NCBI RefSeq assembly: GCF_025515305.1
Contig: NZ_JAOPHT010000003.1
Coordinates: 248,001-312,000, forward strand
DNA length: 64,000 nucleotides
Direction: 5' to 3'
Source: Roseicyclus sediminis
GTDB taxonomy: Bacteria; Pseudomonadota; Alphaproteobacteria; Rhodobacterales; Rhodobacteraceae
Made by a program: the position numbers and the translations under genes. Shown in pieces: positions 43,207-52,573 of the stretch; within the stretch, counting starts at the first letter, position 1, and every line of letters begins with the position of its first letter. The notes under the pieces were generated by a model, which did no database searches, was not told the origin of the DNA, and was given only the letters and a program-made list of their open reading frames with translations.

Positions 43207-44333
43207 CGGCACCGCTCAGCGGTCTCCGCGTTCTGGAGCTCGCGCGGATCCTGGCCGGCCCTTGGGCCGGCCAGACGCTGGCCGATCTCGGCGCGGAGGT
43301 CATCAAGGTCGAGGCGCCCGAGGGCGACGATACCCGCCGCTGGGGTCCGCCCTTCATCGAGCGCGAGGGTGACGTCTCGGCCGCCTATTTCCATTCCTGC
43401 AACCGGGGCAAGAAGTCGGTCACGGCGGATTTCCGGACCGAGGAAGGCCGCGCGCGGGTGCTGGAGCTGGCGCGAGGCGCCGACGTCCTGATCGAGAATT
43501 TCAAGCTCGGCGGTCTTGCGAAATATGGCCTCGACTACCCCAGTCTCAGTGCGATCAACCCCGGCCTCATCTACTGTTCCATCACCGGCTTCGGTCAGAC
43601 CGGGCCCTACGCGCACCGGGCGGGCTACGACTACATCATCCAGGGAATGAGCGGGATCATGTCGGTCACCGGCGCGCCCGAGGGGCAGCCGCAGAAAGTG
43701 GGCGTCGCGGTGACGGACATCCTGACCGGGCTCTATTCCGTGAACGCGATCCTCGCCGCTCTGCACCTTCGGCAGACCACGGGGCGGGGTCAGCACATCG
43801 ACATGGGGCTTCTCGACGTGGCGACCGCCTTCATGGCCAACCAGGCGATGAACTACCTGACGACCGGCGTCGCGCCGCAGCGGATCGGGAACGCGCACCA
43901 GAACCTGACGCCCTACCAGGTCTTCGACTGCGCCGATGGCTGGATCATCATCGCCACCGGCAACGATGCGCAGTACCGGCGGCTCTGCGGTATCCTCGGG
44001 CTCAAGGACATGGCCGAGGATCCAGACTACCTGACGAATGCCGACCGCATCGCCCACCGCGGCGAGATGACGAGGCGGCTGACCGGGGCGACGCTGCTGC
44101 GGTCCAAGGCCGAGCTACTTGCCGCCTGCGAGGCGGAGGGCGTGCCAGCCGGTCCGATCAACGATCTCGCCGAGGTCTTCGCCGATCCACAGGTCATCGC
44201 GCGGGGCGTGCGGACCGAGGCCGAGGGTATTCCCGGCGTGCGCCCGCCCTTCCGCTTTTCGGACGCCGGGATCGCCGAGGCGCGGCCCGCTCCGAAACTG
44301 GGACAGGACGACGATGTCCCCGGCTGGTCCTAG
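43203..44333 (+). CDS. CaiB/BaiF-family (class III) CoA-transferase
   Basis: A 376-residue CoA-transferase of the family III fold. The N-terminal signature 'LARILAGPWAGQTLADLGAEVIKVEAP' and 'GQTGPYAHRAGYDYIIQGMSG' are typical; the catalytic aspartate is probably in 'GQHIDMGLLDVATAFM'. Substrate acid is unknown. The ATG overlaps the DsbA-like gene. It converges with lpxK 18 bases beyond its stop. Confidence 0.89.
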   Translation: MTAPLSGLRVLELARILAGPWAGQTLADLGAEVIKVEAPEGDDTRRWGPPFIEREGDVSAAYFHSCNRGKKSVTADFRTEEGRARVLELARGADVLIENFKLGGLAKYGLDYPSLSAINPGLIYCSITGFGQTGPYAHRAGYDYIIQGMSGIMSVTGAPEGQPQKVGVAVTDILTGLYSVNAILAALHLRQTTGRGQHIDMGLLDVATAFMANQAMNYLTTGVAPQRIGNAHQNLTPYQVFDCADGWIIIATGNDAQYRRLCGILGLKDMAEDPDYLTNADRIAHRGEMTRRLTGATLLRSKAELLAACEAEGVPAGPINDLAEVFADPQVIARGVRTEAEGIPGVRPPFRFSDAGIAEARPAPKLGQDDDVPGWS

Positions 44334-44351
44334 CACCAGAGCCGGCCCGCG

Positions 44352-45332
44352 CTAGAGCAGGCGCGCGAGCGCCTCGTCGAGCGGTCCCCAATCCGCGACC
44401 TGAAGGCGAACGGGCACCGTCATCACCTGCGGCCTCAGCGCGGGCGGAAGTCGGACGGCGTCTTTCTCGGTGGTCACCACCTGCGCGCCCAGCGTCTTGG
44501 CCTCGCGCAGCATGCGCGACATGAGCGCGTCCGACAGCGGCTGATGATCCGACAGCGCGTGGGCGGCCTTGAGGTCGGCGCCCAGCTCGCGCAGCGTGGC
44601 GAAGAATTTCTCCGGATGCCCGATCCCCGCGAAGGCGAGCACCGGCAGCCCGTCCATCGGCAAGCCGGTCGGCAATGGTTCAAGGCGGCCTTGCACGACA
44701 GGGCAGGGGATGTGTCTGCCCTCCGTCCCGGCAAAGCGCACCTGCGCCTCGTCCGGCCCGATGGCGAGGACGAAATCGGCGCGTGCAAGGCCGGTCTCCA
44801 CCGGTTCGCGCAAGGGACCCGAGGGCAGCACGCGGCGGTTGCCGAAACCGCGCGCGGCATCGACGACGACGATGGAGAGGTCGTGGGTGAGCGAGGGGTT
44901 CTGGAACCCGTCGTCGAGCAGGATCACCTGCGCCCCGGCCCCGACCGCCGCGCGCGCGCCGGCCAGCCGGTCCTTCGCCACCCAGGTCGGCGCGAAGGCG
45001 GCCAGAAGCAGCGCCTCGTCGCCGGTCTCGGCCGCGCGGTGGCGGCGTTCGTCCACGCGCACGGGACCTTCCAGCGACCCGCCATGCCCGCGCGTGACGA
45101 CGTGGGCTGCGATGCCCCGCGACGACAACCGCATCGCCAGCGCGATCGCCGATGGCGTCTTGCCGGTGCCGCCCGCGTTGATGTTGCCGATGCAGATGAC
45201 CGGCACGCCGACCCGTTCGCGCGCGCCGCCGGCGAGCCGCCGTGCCGTTCCGGCCGCATAAAGCGCGCCGAACGGCGACAGGAGCGCCGAGAGCAATCCC
45301 GGCGGGCGGTACCAGAAGGCCGGCGCCCGCAT
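44352..45332 (-). CDS. lpxK: Tetraacyldisaccharide 4'-kinase
   Basis: Phosphorylates the lipid A precursor at the inner membrane; 326 residues. The N-terminal segment 'MRAPAFWYRPPGLLSALLSPFGALY' is a membrane-binding helix. The Walker A-like loop is in 'ICIGNINAGGTGKTPSAIAL', followed by 'HVVTRGHGG' and 'VILLDDGFQNPSL'. ATG 45332 lies one base after the waaA stop, so waaA and lpxK are one operon. Confidence 0.94.
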   Translation of the reverse strand: MRAPAFWYRPPGLLSALLSPFGALYAAGTARRLAGGARERVGVPVICIGNINAGGTGKTPSAIALAMRLSSRGIAAHVVTRGHGGSLEGPVRVDERRHRAAETGDEALLLAAFAPTWVAKDRLAGARAAVGAGAQVILLDDGFQNPSLTHDLSIVVVDAARGFGNRRVLPSGPLREPVETGLARADFVLAIGPDEAQVRFAGTEGRHIPCPVVQGRLEPLPTGLPMDGLPVLAFAGIGHPEKFFATLRELGADLKAAHALSDHQPLSDALMSRMLREAKTLGAQVVTTEKDAVRLPPALRPQVMTVPVRLQVADWGPLDEALARLL

Positions 45333-45333
45333 C

Positions 45334-46635
45334 TCAGGCGCCGCCGGCCGTGGGCCCGGTATCGAGACGATGCAGGATGCGGTCCAGGGTCCGGTCGGTA
45401 ACCTCCGCACCTGCCGAAACGACCTCCCACGCCGCGTGTGCCATCGTCGCGGCGCGGTCGGGATTGAGAAGCTCGTGCACCGCCTCGGCCAGCGTGTCGG
45501 GACCCGTGACGAGGCGGGCGGCCCGCGCCTCGGTCAGCCGTTGGTAGATGTCGACGAAATTCGTGACGTAGGGCCCGTGCAGGATCGCCGAGCCGAGCGC
45601 GGCGGGCTCGAACGGGTTGTGCCCCCCGATGGGCTGGAGCGAGCCGCCGACGAAGCTGATCGGGGCGACACGGTACCAAAGGCCCAGTTCACCCATCGTG
45701 TCGGCCAGATAGACATGCGCCTCGGCGTCCGGCATCTCCTCGGCGGTGCGCCGGTTGAAGCGCCACCCGTCGGACTGGAGCAACTCCGCGATCCCGTCGC
45801 CGCGCTGCGGATGGCGCGGCACGAGGATCAGCAGAAGCCGGGGGTTCACCTTCAGCGCGATGTCGTGGGCATCCAGGACGATCCGCTCCTCCCCGTCATG
45901 GGTCGAAGCGGCAAGCCAGACCGGGCGCCCGGCGAGATGCTCGGTCATCTCTCGGCGCTCGCCCTCGTTCACGGGAAGCGCGGCGGCGCCTTCCTTCAGG
46001 GTTCCGGCCACTTCCATCCGGTCGGCGGGCAGCCCGAGGCGCCGGAGATACATCGCCGTGATGTCGTCCTGAACCATCGCGTGGTCGAAGCGCGAGAGAA
46101 GGCTTTTCGCCATGCCCTTGAGAAACCGCCAGCGGTCATGGCTCGCCTTCGACATGCGGGCGTTCACGATCATCATCGGGATGCGGCGCGCATGGGTTTC
46201 GCAGATCAACGCGGGCCAGATCTCGCTTTCGCACCAGACGGCGAGGTCGGGCTTCCAGTGGTCGAGAAAGGTCATCACGAAGCGTCGCGCGTCCAGCGGT
46301 ATATACTGGTGGAACGCACGCTCTGGCAGCCGCTCGGCCATGACACCGGCGGATGTGACGGTGCCCGTCGTCACGAGGACCGAGACATCCTCGCGTTCCT
46401 CGAGGATGCGGCGGATCAGTTCCAGCAGCGCAAGGCTTTCTCCGACGCTGGCGGCATGGAACCAGATGAGCTTGCCCTCGGGGCGCGGCAGGCTGGGCTC
46501 GCCCCGGCGTTCGGCGATGCGCGCGGGATCCTCCTTGCCCTCCTCCAGCCGTTGCTTGAGCTTCCGGTTGGCATAGGACAGCCCGCCCCGGCCCGACCAG
46601 GCCAGGTAGAGACCGAGTGCGATCGACTGTCCCAA
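45334..46635 (-). CDS. waaA: 3-deoxy-D-manno-octulosonic acid transferase
   Basis: Adds Kdo residues to lipid IVA; 433 residues. The N-terminal anchor is 'SIALGLYLAWSGRGGLSYAN' after residue 2. The acceptor region 'WFHAASVGESLALLELI' with the conserved glutamate and the nucleotide region 'SFVGGSLQPIGGHNPFEPAALG' identify the GT-B family. The likely start is TTG 46635, ten bases after GGAGG; upstream in-frame codons are not preceded by a ribosome site. It is the first gene of the waaA-lpxK pair. Confidence 0.93.
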   Translation of the reverse strand: MGQSIALGLYLAWSGRGGLSYANRKLKQRLEEGKEDPARIAERRGEPSLPRPEGKLIWFHAASVGESLALLELIRRILEEREDVSVLVTTGTVTSAGVMAERLPERAFHQYIPLDARRFVMTFLDHWKPDLAVWCESEIWPALICETHARRIPMMIVNARMSKASHDRWRFLKGMAKSLLSRFDHAMVQDDITAMYLRRLGLPADRMEVAGTLKEGAAALPVNEGERREMTEHLAGRPVWLAASTHDGEERIVLDAHDIALKVNPRLLLILVPRHPQRGDGIAELLQSDGWRFNRRTAEEMPDAEAHVYLADTMGELGLWYRVAPISFVGGSLQPIGGHNPFEPAALGSAILHGPYVTNFVDIYQRLTEARAARLVTGPDTLAEAVHELLNPDRAATMAHAAWEVVSAGAEVTDRTLDRILHRLDTGPTAGGA

Positions 46636-46833
46636 GATCCCGTTTCCTCCGATGTCGGGTGCTGCCGAAGGGCGCCCACCGTCCTTTCGCGCCGCGCACC
46701 CTACGGTCTTGCCGCCTTGGGTCAAGCGGTCGGGCGACGGGTAAGGGGAACCGTACTCACGCCGCAAGCCCGCGCGCGGTAGTCTTCGTCATGATCCGGG
46801 CCGACGATCGGCCTTCGTACGGAGAGCGCCGCA

Positions 46834-46989
46834 ATGGCCTTTCGCACCAGTCTCATCGCGCTTGCCGCGCTGCTGCTCGTCACCGTGATGGCGAGTCTTT
46901 CGGCCGCCGTTCCGGGCGAGGACGCTGGCGAAGTCCTGTCGCAACCCGCTGGCCTGTCCTCCGCGACGGATCGACCGTTTCGCGGCTAG
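46834..46989 (+). CDS. Possible small secreted peptide
   Basis: A 51-codon open frame beginning MAFRTSLIALAALLLVTVMASLSAA, which resembles a signal peptide, followed by about 25 polar residues. GGAGAG stands eight bases before the ATG. Its stop overlaps the end of the convergent CysQ-like gene. No family is recognised and it could be chance, but the signal-like start and ribosome site are suggestive. Confidence 0.35.
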   Translation: MAFRTSLIALAALLLVTVMASLSAAVPGEDAGEVLSQPAGLSSATDRPFRG

Positions 46990-47768
46990 GTCCCGAGGCG
47001 CCGTTTCAGAAGCGCCGCATGCAGCGGCCCAGGCGCGGCCATGACGCCCTTCGCCCGGGGCGTGGACGCGTTGAACCAGATCGTGTCGCCAGTGCCGTCC
47101 GTCACAGCCCCCCCGGCTTCGGCGATCAGCACGGCACCGGCGGCGATGTCCCATTCCCACGTGTCGCGGAAGGTCACCATCCCGTCGAAACGCCCCTCCG
47201 CCACCAGCGCCATGCGATAGGCCAGCGAGGGACGGTAGACGCGCTCGAACTCGGGAGCGCCGCCCGGCCAGTGGTTCGGGTGCATGTTCGGCTTCGTGGC
47301 GAGGACCTGCGCGCCGCGCTCCTCCCGCGTGGCGGAGGCCCGGATCGGCGCGCCGTTCAGTGTCGCGCCCATGCCGCGCCCCGCCGCGTAGAGGCGGTCC
47401 TTCATCGGCAGGTAGACGACGCCCGCGACGACCTCTCCCGCCTCGGCGATGGCGAGCGCGTGGGCGAAGCTGGTCTGCCCGTCGATGAAGGCGCGCGTCC
47501 CGTCGATGGGATCGACGATGAAGACACGATCTGCGTTCAGGCGCGCCGCGTCGTCCTCGGTTTCCTCGGACAGCCAGCCGTAATCGGGCCGCGCGCCCAG
47601 AAGGTCCGCGCGCAGCACGCGGTCGATGGCGATGTCGGCCTCGGTCACCGGGCTTTCGTCGGACTTGGTCCAGATCTCGGGGTCGCGGCGAAAGTGGCGG
47701 CGCGCGATCTCGCCCGCCGTCTGCGCCGCTTCCATCAGCAGGGCGAGGTCCGCCTCAGGCGCCCGCAA
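46986..47768 (-). CDS. Inositol-phosphatase-family protein, CysQ-like
   Basis: Magnesium-dependent phosphatase of 260 residues, likely hydrolysing 3'-phosphoadenosine 5'-phosphate or inositol phosphates. The metal motifs are 'SEETED', 'IVDPIDGTRAFIDG' and 'WEWDIAAGAVLIAEAGG'. The start is TTG 47768, with GGAAGG eight bases before it; the first ATG is ten residues in. The start overlaps the pmbA stop by 14 bases, so pmbA and this gene form an operon. Confidence 0.87.
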   Translation of the reverse strand: MRAPEADLALLMEAAQTAGEIARRHFRRDPEIWTKSDESPVTEADIAIDRVLRADLLGARPDYGWLSEETEDDAARLNADRVFIVDPIDGTRAFIDGQTSFAHALAIAEAGEVVAGVVYLPMKDRLYAAGRGMGATLNGAPIRASATREERGAQVLATKPNMHPNHWPGGAPEFERVYRPSLAYRMALVAEGRFDGMVTFRDTWEWDIAAGAVLIAEAGGAVTDGTGDTIWFNASTPRAKGVMAAPGPLHAALLKRRLGT

Positions 47769-49110
47769 TCGTCAGGCCTTCCACGAGGAGCGAGGGAACG
47801 ACGCGGCTCAGGTGGGTGCGCGCATCGTTGGCGGGACGGATCGTGCGCAGCATCTCGCGCAGGTTCCCCGCCACCGTGCATTCGTTGACCGGGTAGGCGA
47901 TCTCGCCCTGCTCGATCCAGTAACCCGAGGCGCCGCGCGAATAGTCGCCCGTCGTCGCGTTTACCGAAGAGCCGATCATCGACGTGATGAGAAGCCCCGT
48001 GCCGATCTCGGCCATCATCTCCTCGAGGCTTTGCGCGCCTTGCGTCAGCGCCACGTTGCTGACCGAGGGAGAGGGCGGTCCGCCGGTGCCGCGCGCCGCG
48101 TTGCCGGTGGAGGACAGTCCCAGCTTCCGCGCCGTGGCGAGGTCGAGGGTCCAGCCCGTCAGAACGCCGTCCGCCACGATATCGCGCGCCTGCGTCGGCA
48201 GGCCCTCGGCATCGAAGGGGCGCGATCCGCCGATCCGGGGCCGCAGCGGGTCCTCGGTCAGGCTGAGGCCCTTTGGCAGAACCTCTTCCCCCAGCAGGTC
48301 GCGCGCCCAGGACGCGCCGCGCACGATGGCGCTTCCGTTGGTGGCCGACAGGAGGTGACCGATCAGGCCCGAGGCGATGCGTTCTTGGTAGATGACGGGA
48401 TAGGCGCCGGTCGGCGGCTTCTTCGCCCCCTTGCGCGCCACGGTCCGCTCGGCGGCGATGCGGCCGATCTCCTCGGGGTCGGGAAGGTCGGCGGCGTAGG
48501 TGCGGCTTTCGCCGAAATAATCGCGCTCCATGCCCAGTCCTTCGCCGGTGATGGCAACACAGGACAGGCCGTGGCTGGTGCGGCCGTAGCCGCCGGAAAA
48601 CCCGTTCGTCGCAGCCAGATGGATCCTGCGCCGCGAGAAGCCCGCGCTGGCCGATTGAACCTGCGAGATCCCGGCAACGGCCAAAGCCGCGGCCTCGGCG
48701 CGCAGCGCGGCCTGTTCCAGCGCCGCGGGGTCCGGGTCCTCGGCCGGATCGGACAGGTCCAGCGCGTCGGCATCGCGGAGCGTGCTCAACTGTTCGGGAT
48801 CGGCAAGGCCCACTGTCGGGTCCTCGGGCGCGAGCCGCGCCATGCTGACCGCGCGATCCGCCATTTCGCGCAGGGTTTCAGCCCGCGTGTCGGACGCCGA
48901 AACGCTGGCCTGTCGCGTACCGACCATGACGCGCAGGCCGATTTCCACGCCCTCGGCGCGCTCGGCCTGCTCCAGCTTGCCGTTCAGGACGTCGACCGTC
49001 AGCGAGGTTCCGTCCACGACCAGCGCATCCGCCGCGTCGGCCCCAGCGGCGCGCGCGGCGTCGAGCATGGCGGCGGCAAGCGTGGCGAGGTCGGTCTGGC
49101 GCTCGGTCAT
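47755..49110 (-). CDS. pmbA: TldD/PmbA-family metalloprotease (PmbA)
   Basis: A 451-residue subunit of the TldD/PmbA (TldE) protease, which matures microcins and degrades antitoxin-like peptides. The TldD partner carries the HExxxH metal site; PmbA lacks it, and none is seen here. The family segments 'LIGHLLSATNGSAIVRGASW', 'SNVALTQGAQSLEEMMAEIG' and 'ASGYWIEQGEIAYPVNECTVAGNLREML' are clear. ATG 49110 follows GGAGGATGT. No tldD is in the window. Confidence 0.9.
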   Translation of the reverse strand: MTERQTDLATLAAAMLDAARAAGADAADALVVDGTSLTVDVLNGKLEQAERAEGVEIGLRVMVGTRQASVSASDTRAETLREMADRAVSMARLAPEDPTVGLADPEQLSTLRDADALDLSDPAEDPDPAALEQAALRAEAAALAVAGISQVQSASAGFSRRRIHLAATNGFSGGYGRTSHGLSCVAITGEGLGMERDYFGESRTYAADLPDPEEIGRIAAERTVARKGAKKPPTGAYPVIYQERIASGLIGHLLSATNGSAIVRGASWARDLLGEEVLPKGLSLTEDPLRPRIGGSRPFDAEGLPTQARDIVADGVLTGWTLDLATARKLGLSSTGNAARGTGGPPSPSVSNVALTQGAQSLEEMMAEIGTGLLITSMIGSSVNATTGDYSRGASGYWIEQGEIAYPVNECTVAGNLREMLRTIRPANDARTHLSRVVPSLLVEGLTIAGA

Positions 49111-49196
49111 GGGGACATCCTCCGGCCGGGATGGCCGTGCACCAAGCACCTAGGGCGGGGGTCCGCCGGACGCAAGCGCGACGGACCCCGCACCCC

Positions 49197-50690
49197 CTAT
49201 TGCAGCGGCATGCCGTTTGCCGTGACCGTTCCGTCCGCACCGAATTCCAGCGCGGTTTCCAGCGTGTCCGGCATGGCGCCGGGCCGGGTGAACATGCCCG
49301 CCACGCCACGGGCCATGGCCGCCTGCTCCATGCCGATGACACCCGCGGCCTGCAGCTGTTCGAGCAGCGCATTGCCACCGACAAGCGAGAGATCGGCGCG
49401 GCCCACGGGCTGCGGCGGCATCTGTCCCGGCGCGAAGGTCATGTCGGCGGTGCCGGTCAGAGAGGTGTCGCCGAAGCTGATTTCCAGCTCGGACACCGTG
49501 AGGGCGCGCAATTCGCCCGGGGGTTCGGACATTTCCATCGTCTCGGGATCCATGAGGTCACGCAGGATCTGCACCTGAGCCGTGGCGTCGAGAATCAGCG
49601 TGGCGGGATTGCGCGGAACCTGCCCCGACGGGTCGATCATCGACCAGAGGCCGTCGCTCACGGCGAGGTCGCGATAGGCGAGGCGCACGGCGGCGGAAGA
49701 GGGCTCGGGCTGCGCCGAGAGGGGGATCTGGAGCGACAGGGCGCCGGAGGCCGCGGTGACCTGAACGGGAACCGGTATCTCGCTTCCGGAGACGCGGGTC
49801 TCCATGGCTTGCGCCGAGATGTCGTAGCTCAGCGCGTCGGCGGACAGCCCGATCCCGAACGACCCGCCCTCGTTGGAATAGAAGGCGTCGAACGTGTCCG
49901 AGGGGCTGTCGAAGGCCATCTCGAGCCGCGACCAGGCATAGGTCGTCGATCCCGCGATGTCGAAGCCCGGCGGAAGGCCCTGCGTGGTCTGCTGCAGCGT
50001 GGCGAGCGCCACCATCGTGCCGGTGGCTTCCGAGGCGATCTCGCCGAGGGCGAAGCTGAGCTTGACGTGCCCTTCCTCGGCCTCGGGCGGGCGCACGTCG
50101 AACCGGCCGGCGACGCTTCCGACCGTGCCGACGCTGTCGAAACGCTGACCATCGGCGATGGTGCCGGCCATGTTGTAGGTGGTGGCCAGGTCGCGCGCGA
50201 CGATCTCCATGTCGATGTCGGGCACGGGTTCGCCCCTGTCGTTGGTGATGTTCCCCTCCGAAATCGTCACGGCATCGGCGGTGTAGCTGTAGTTCCGCGC
50301 GCCCGCCGCGCCCGCCACGGAGATATCGAGGTTCTCGTGGTTCAACACGATCTCGAGCGTGATGATCGGCCCGTCCTCGTCTTCGGGGAAGGTCAGGGTC
50401 AGCACGTAGGGATCGGACAGGTCGATGGAGACCGTACCGTCCGCGCCCTCGGTCATCGTCACGCGCTCGAGTCTGCCGGTGGTCGTCGTGCCCTCCTGTT
50501 CGGAGAAGGTGACGAAGTTCTCCAGCACGAGGCCGTCACCCGTCTGGGTCACGTCCGCGGTCATGCTCTGACCCATGGCGGTGGAGGTTTCCTGCCACTC
50601 GGCCCAGAGATCGGCGGCGGTGACCTGGGCGAAGGCGGGGCTGGCGGCCGCTATGGCCAGGATCGATATGCATGTCAGTCGGCGGGGCAT
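49197..50690 (-). CDS. Secreted DUF2125-like protein
   Basis: A 497-residue protein with a signal peptide (residues 1-21, ending 'AASPAFA') and a long beta-rich body with many repeated 'VTxxA' and 'YDISA' strands. I assign it to DUF2125 with moderate confidence. The function is unknown; related proteins are periplasmic or outer-membrane-associated. ATG 50690 begins the signal peptide and the upstream frame crosses the intergenic region. It is separate from pmbA (86 bases). Confidence 0.7.
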   Translation of the reverse strand: MPRRLTCISILAIAAASPAFAQVTAADLWAEWQETSTAMGQSMTADVTQTGDGLVLENFVTFSEQEGTTTTGRLERVTMTEGADGTVSIDLSDPYVLTLTFPEDEDGPIITLEIVLNHENLDISVAGAAGARNYSYTADAVTISEGNITNDRGEPVPDIDMEIVARDLATTYNMAGTIADGQRFDSVGTVGSVAGRFDVRPPEAEEGHVKLSFALGEIASEATGTMVALATLQQTTQGLPPGFDIAGSTTYAWSRLEMAFDSPSDTFDAFYSNEGGSFGIGLSADALSYDISAQAMETRVSGSEIPVPVQVTAASGALSLQIPLSAQPEPSSAAVRLAYRDLAVSDGLWSMIDPSGQVPRNPATLILDATAQVQILRDLMDPETMEMSEPPGELRALTVSELEISFGDTSLTGTADMTFAPGQMPPQPVGRADLSLVGGNALLEQLQAAGVIGMEQAAMARGVAGMFTRPGAMPDTLETALEFGADGTVTANGMPLQ

Positions 50691-50877
50691 GGGGGCACGG
50701 ACTCCATTCCGGGGTGGGCTCGGTCGGGATGTTCGGACCGGGCCGGTATCGAGGTCAAGCCCGGAAACCCCTACCCTCCCATGCACCGGGGGTGGCCCCT
50801 GACGCTGCGGAGCGGTAGCACTGGGCCCGCAGATTCCCGCAAAGCCCGGGCGGGGCGTCGGAAACGGAGACGAGCGG

Positions 50878-51639
50878 ATGAACACCTATGACCTGTCGGG
50901 AAAGACCGCGTTGATCACGGGCGCGAGCCGCGGCATCGGTGCCTCCGCGGCGCGTGCCTTCGCCACGCAGGGGGCGAATGTCGTCCTTATGGCGCGCGGC
51001 CGCGACGAGATCGCGGCCCTTGCCGGCGAGATCGGAGCGCAGGCGCTCGCCGTTCCCGTGGACGTGACCCGCTACTGGGAGGTGGAGGCGGCGATAGGTG
51101 CCGCCATCGACGCCTTCGGGCGCGTCGACATCCTCGTCAACAACGCGGGTGCCATCGAACCCATCGCCGGGATGGAGGAGGTCGACCCGGCCGGCTGGGG
51201 GCAGGTCATCGACATCAACCTGAAGGGTGTCTTCCACGGGATGCGCGCCGCCCTTCCCGCGATGCTCGCGCAAGGCAGCGGCACGATCCTCACCATCAGT
51301 TCCGGCGCCGCGCACAATCCCCAGGAGCACTGGAGCGCCTACTGCGCGTCGAAGGCCGGGGCAGCGATGCTGACGCGTTCGCTCCACCTCGAGCACGGGG
51401 CGGCGGGCATCCGCGCCATGGGCCTGTCGCCCGGCACCGTCGCCACGCAGATGCAGAAGGAGATCAAGGCCTCGGGCGTCAACCCGATCAGCCAGCTGGA
51501 ATGGACCGATCACATCCCGCCCGAATGGCCCGCCGTCGCGCTGTCGTGGATGTGCACGGGAGACGCGGACGAATTCCTCGGCGAGGAAGTCTCGCTTCGT
51601 CTGCCCGAGATCCGGGCGCGACTGGGGCTTTCGGCATGA
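50878..51639 (+). CDS. Short-chain dehydrogenase/reductase
   Basis: Classical SDR of 253 residues. The cofactor motif is 'LITGASRGIGASAARAFA', 'NNAG' is present, the catalytic serine lies in 'TISSGAAHN', and the Tyr-x-x-x-Lys is 'YCASKAG'. The substrate is unknown; coupling through an ATGA overlap to an enoyl-CoA hydratase-like gene suggests an acyl or alcohol oxidation step. ATG 50878 follows GAAACGGAGA. Confidence 0.9.
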   Translation: MNTYDLSGKTALITGASRGIGASAARAFATQGANVVLMARGRDEIAALAGEIGAQALAVPVDVTRYWEVEAAIGAAIDAFGRVDILVNNAGAIEPIAGMEEVDPAGWGQVIDINLKGVFHGMRAALPAMLAQGSGTILTISSGAAHNPQEHWSAYCASKAGAAMLTRSLHLEHGAAGIRAMGLSPGTVATQMQKEIKASGVNPISQLEWTDHIPPEWPAVALSWMCTGDADEFLGEEVSLRLPEIRARLGLSA

Positions 51640-52259
51640 TCGGGTTGGTAAAGGAGGGCGGCCTCTGGACGGTAACGCTCGACCGTCCGGACAAGGCCAA
51701 TTCGCTGACCGCGGCCATGCTGGAGCGTGTCGCCGCGATCGCGCGGGACGCGGCGGCGGATGACGGCCTGCGGGCCTTCGTCCTGACGGGGGCGGGCGAC
51801 AAGGTGTTTTCCGCGGGAGCAGACCTCGACGAAGCGCGCGCGGGCCTCGCCACCTCTCCCCTCTGGGAGGAGGTCTCGGGCGCGATCGCGGCACTTCCCT
51901 GCCTGACCGTTGCCGCGCTGAACGGGACGCTTGCGGGCGGCGCCTTTGGCATGGCGCTGGCCTGCGACCTGCGGATCGCGGTGCCGAACGCCCGGTTCTT
52001 CTACCCCGTGGCGAAGCTCGGCTTCCTGCCGCAGCCTTCCGACCCCGGCCGCCTGCGCGCGCTGATCGGGCCTGCGCGCACGAAACTCCTCCTTCTCGGG
52101 GGGCAGAAGCTTTCGGCGGACGAAGCCTATGATTTCGGGCTGGTGGACCGCATCGTGGCGCCCGAGCACCTGATGGCCAATGTCCACGAGATCGCCGCGG
52201 ATGCCTGTGCCGGCAAACCGGACGTGCTGCGCCGGATCAAGGCGATGAGCGACGGTTGA
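51636..52259 (+). CDS. Enoyl-CoA hydratase/isomerase-family protein
   Basis: A 207-residue crotonase-fold protein, short for the family (usually about 260), with the C-terminal helices reduced. 'VTLDRPDKANSLTAAM', the oxyanion-hole region 'AALNGTLAGGAFGMALACDLRIAV' and 'KLGFLPQP' are visible. The usual catalytic glutamates near 'GLDE' are hard to place, so the reaction is open. The ATG overlaps the SDR stop. The short C terminus may affect oligomer contacts. Confidence 0.83.
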   Translation: MIGLVKEGGLWTVTLDRPDKANSLTAAMLERVAAIARDAAADDGLRAFVLTGAGDKVFSAGADLDEARAGLATSPLWEEVSGAIAALPCLTVAALNGTLAGGAFGMALACDLRIAVPNARFFYPVAKLGFLPQPSDPGRLRALIGPARTKLLLLGGQKLSADEAYDFGLVDRIVAPEHLMANVHEIAADACAGKPDVLRRIKAMSDG

Positions 52260-52267
52260 CGCACGTG

Positions 52268-52573
52268 TCAGCGCCGCTTCCACCCGCGCCGCGCACCGGG
52301 TGTCTTCGAGTGGAAGTCGGGCGGTCGCTTGCCCACCCATTCGACGAAACGGGCGATGCGGGGATGGTCGCGCAGCGCCTCGACCGTGTTGAAATTGCGC
52401 GCAAGGTCCGCCTCGGACAGCGTCGCGTGGATCTCGTTGTGGCAGATCTGGTGCAGAAGAACGGTCGGCCCGCCCTTGCCGCCGCGCAGGCGGGGGACGA
52501 GATGATGCAGGCTCTGTTTGGCATGGGCCGGGATCGGGCGTTCGCAGAGCGGGCAGACGGGATCGTTCTCCAT
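52268..52573 (-). CDS. HNH-family nuclease-like protein
   Basis: A 101-residue protein with a CxxC zinc knuckle ('VCPLCERP') and the HNH core 'LHHLVPRLRGGKGGPTVLLHQICHNEIHATLS', giving His, Asn and His. It is a stand-alone HNH domain of the type widely found in bacteria, function unknown. Its ATG complements the start of the divergent flavoprotein gene within CATG at 52571-52574. No ribosome site is visible upstream. Confidence 0.82.
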   Translation of the reverse strand: MENDPVCPLCERPIPAHAKQSLHHLVPRLRGGKGGPTVLLHQICHNEIHATLSEADLARNFNTVEALRDHPRIARFVEWVGKRPPDFHSKTPGARRGWKRR

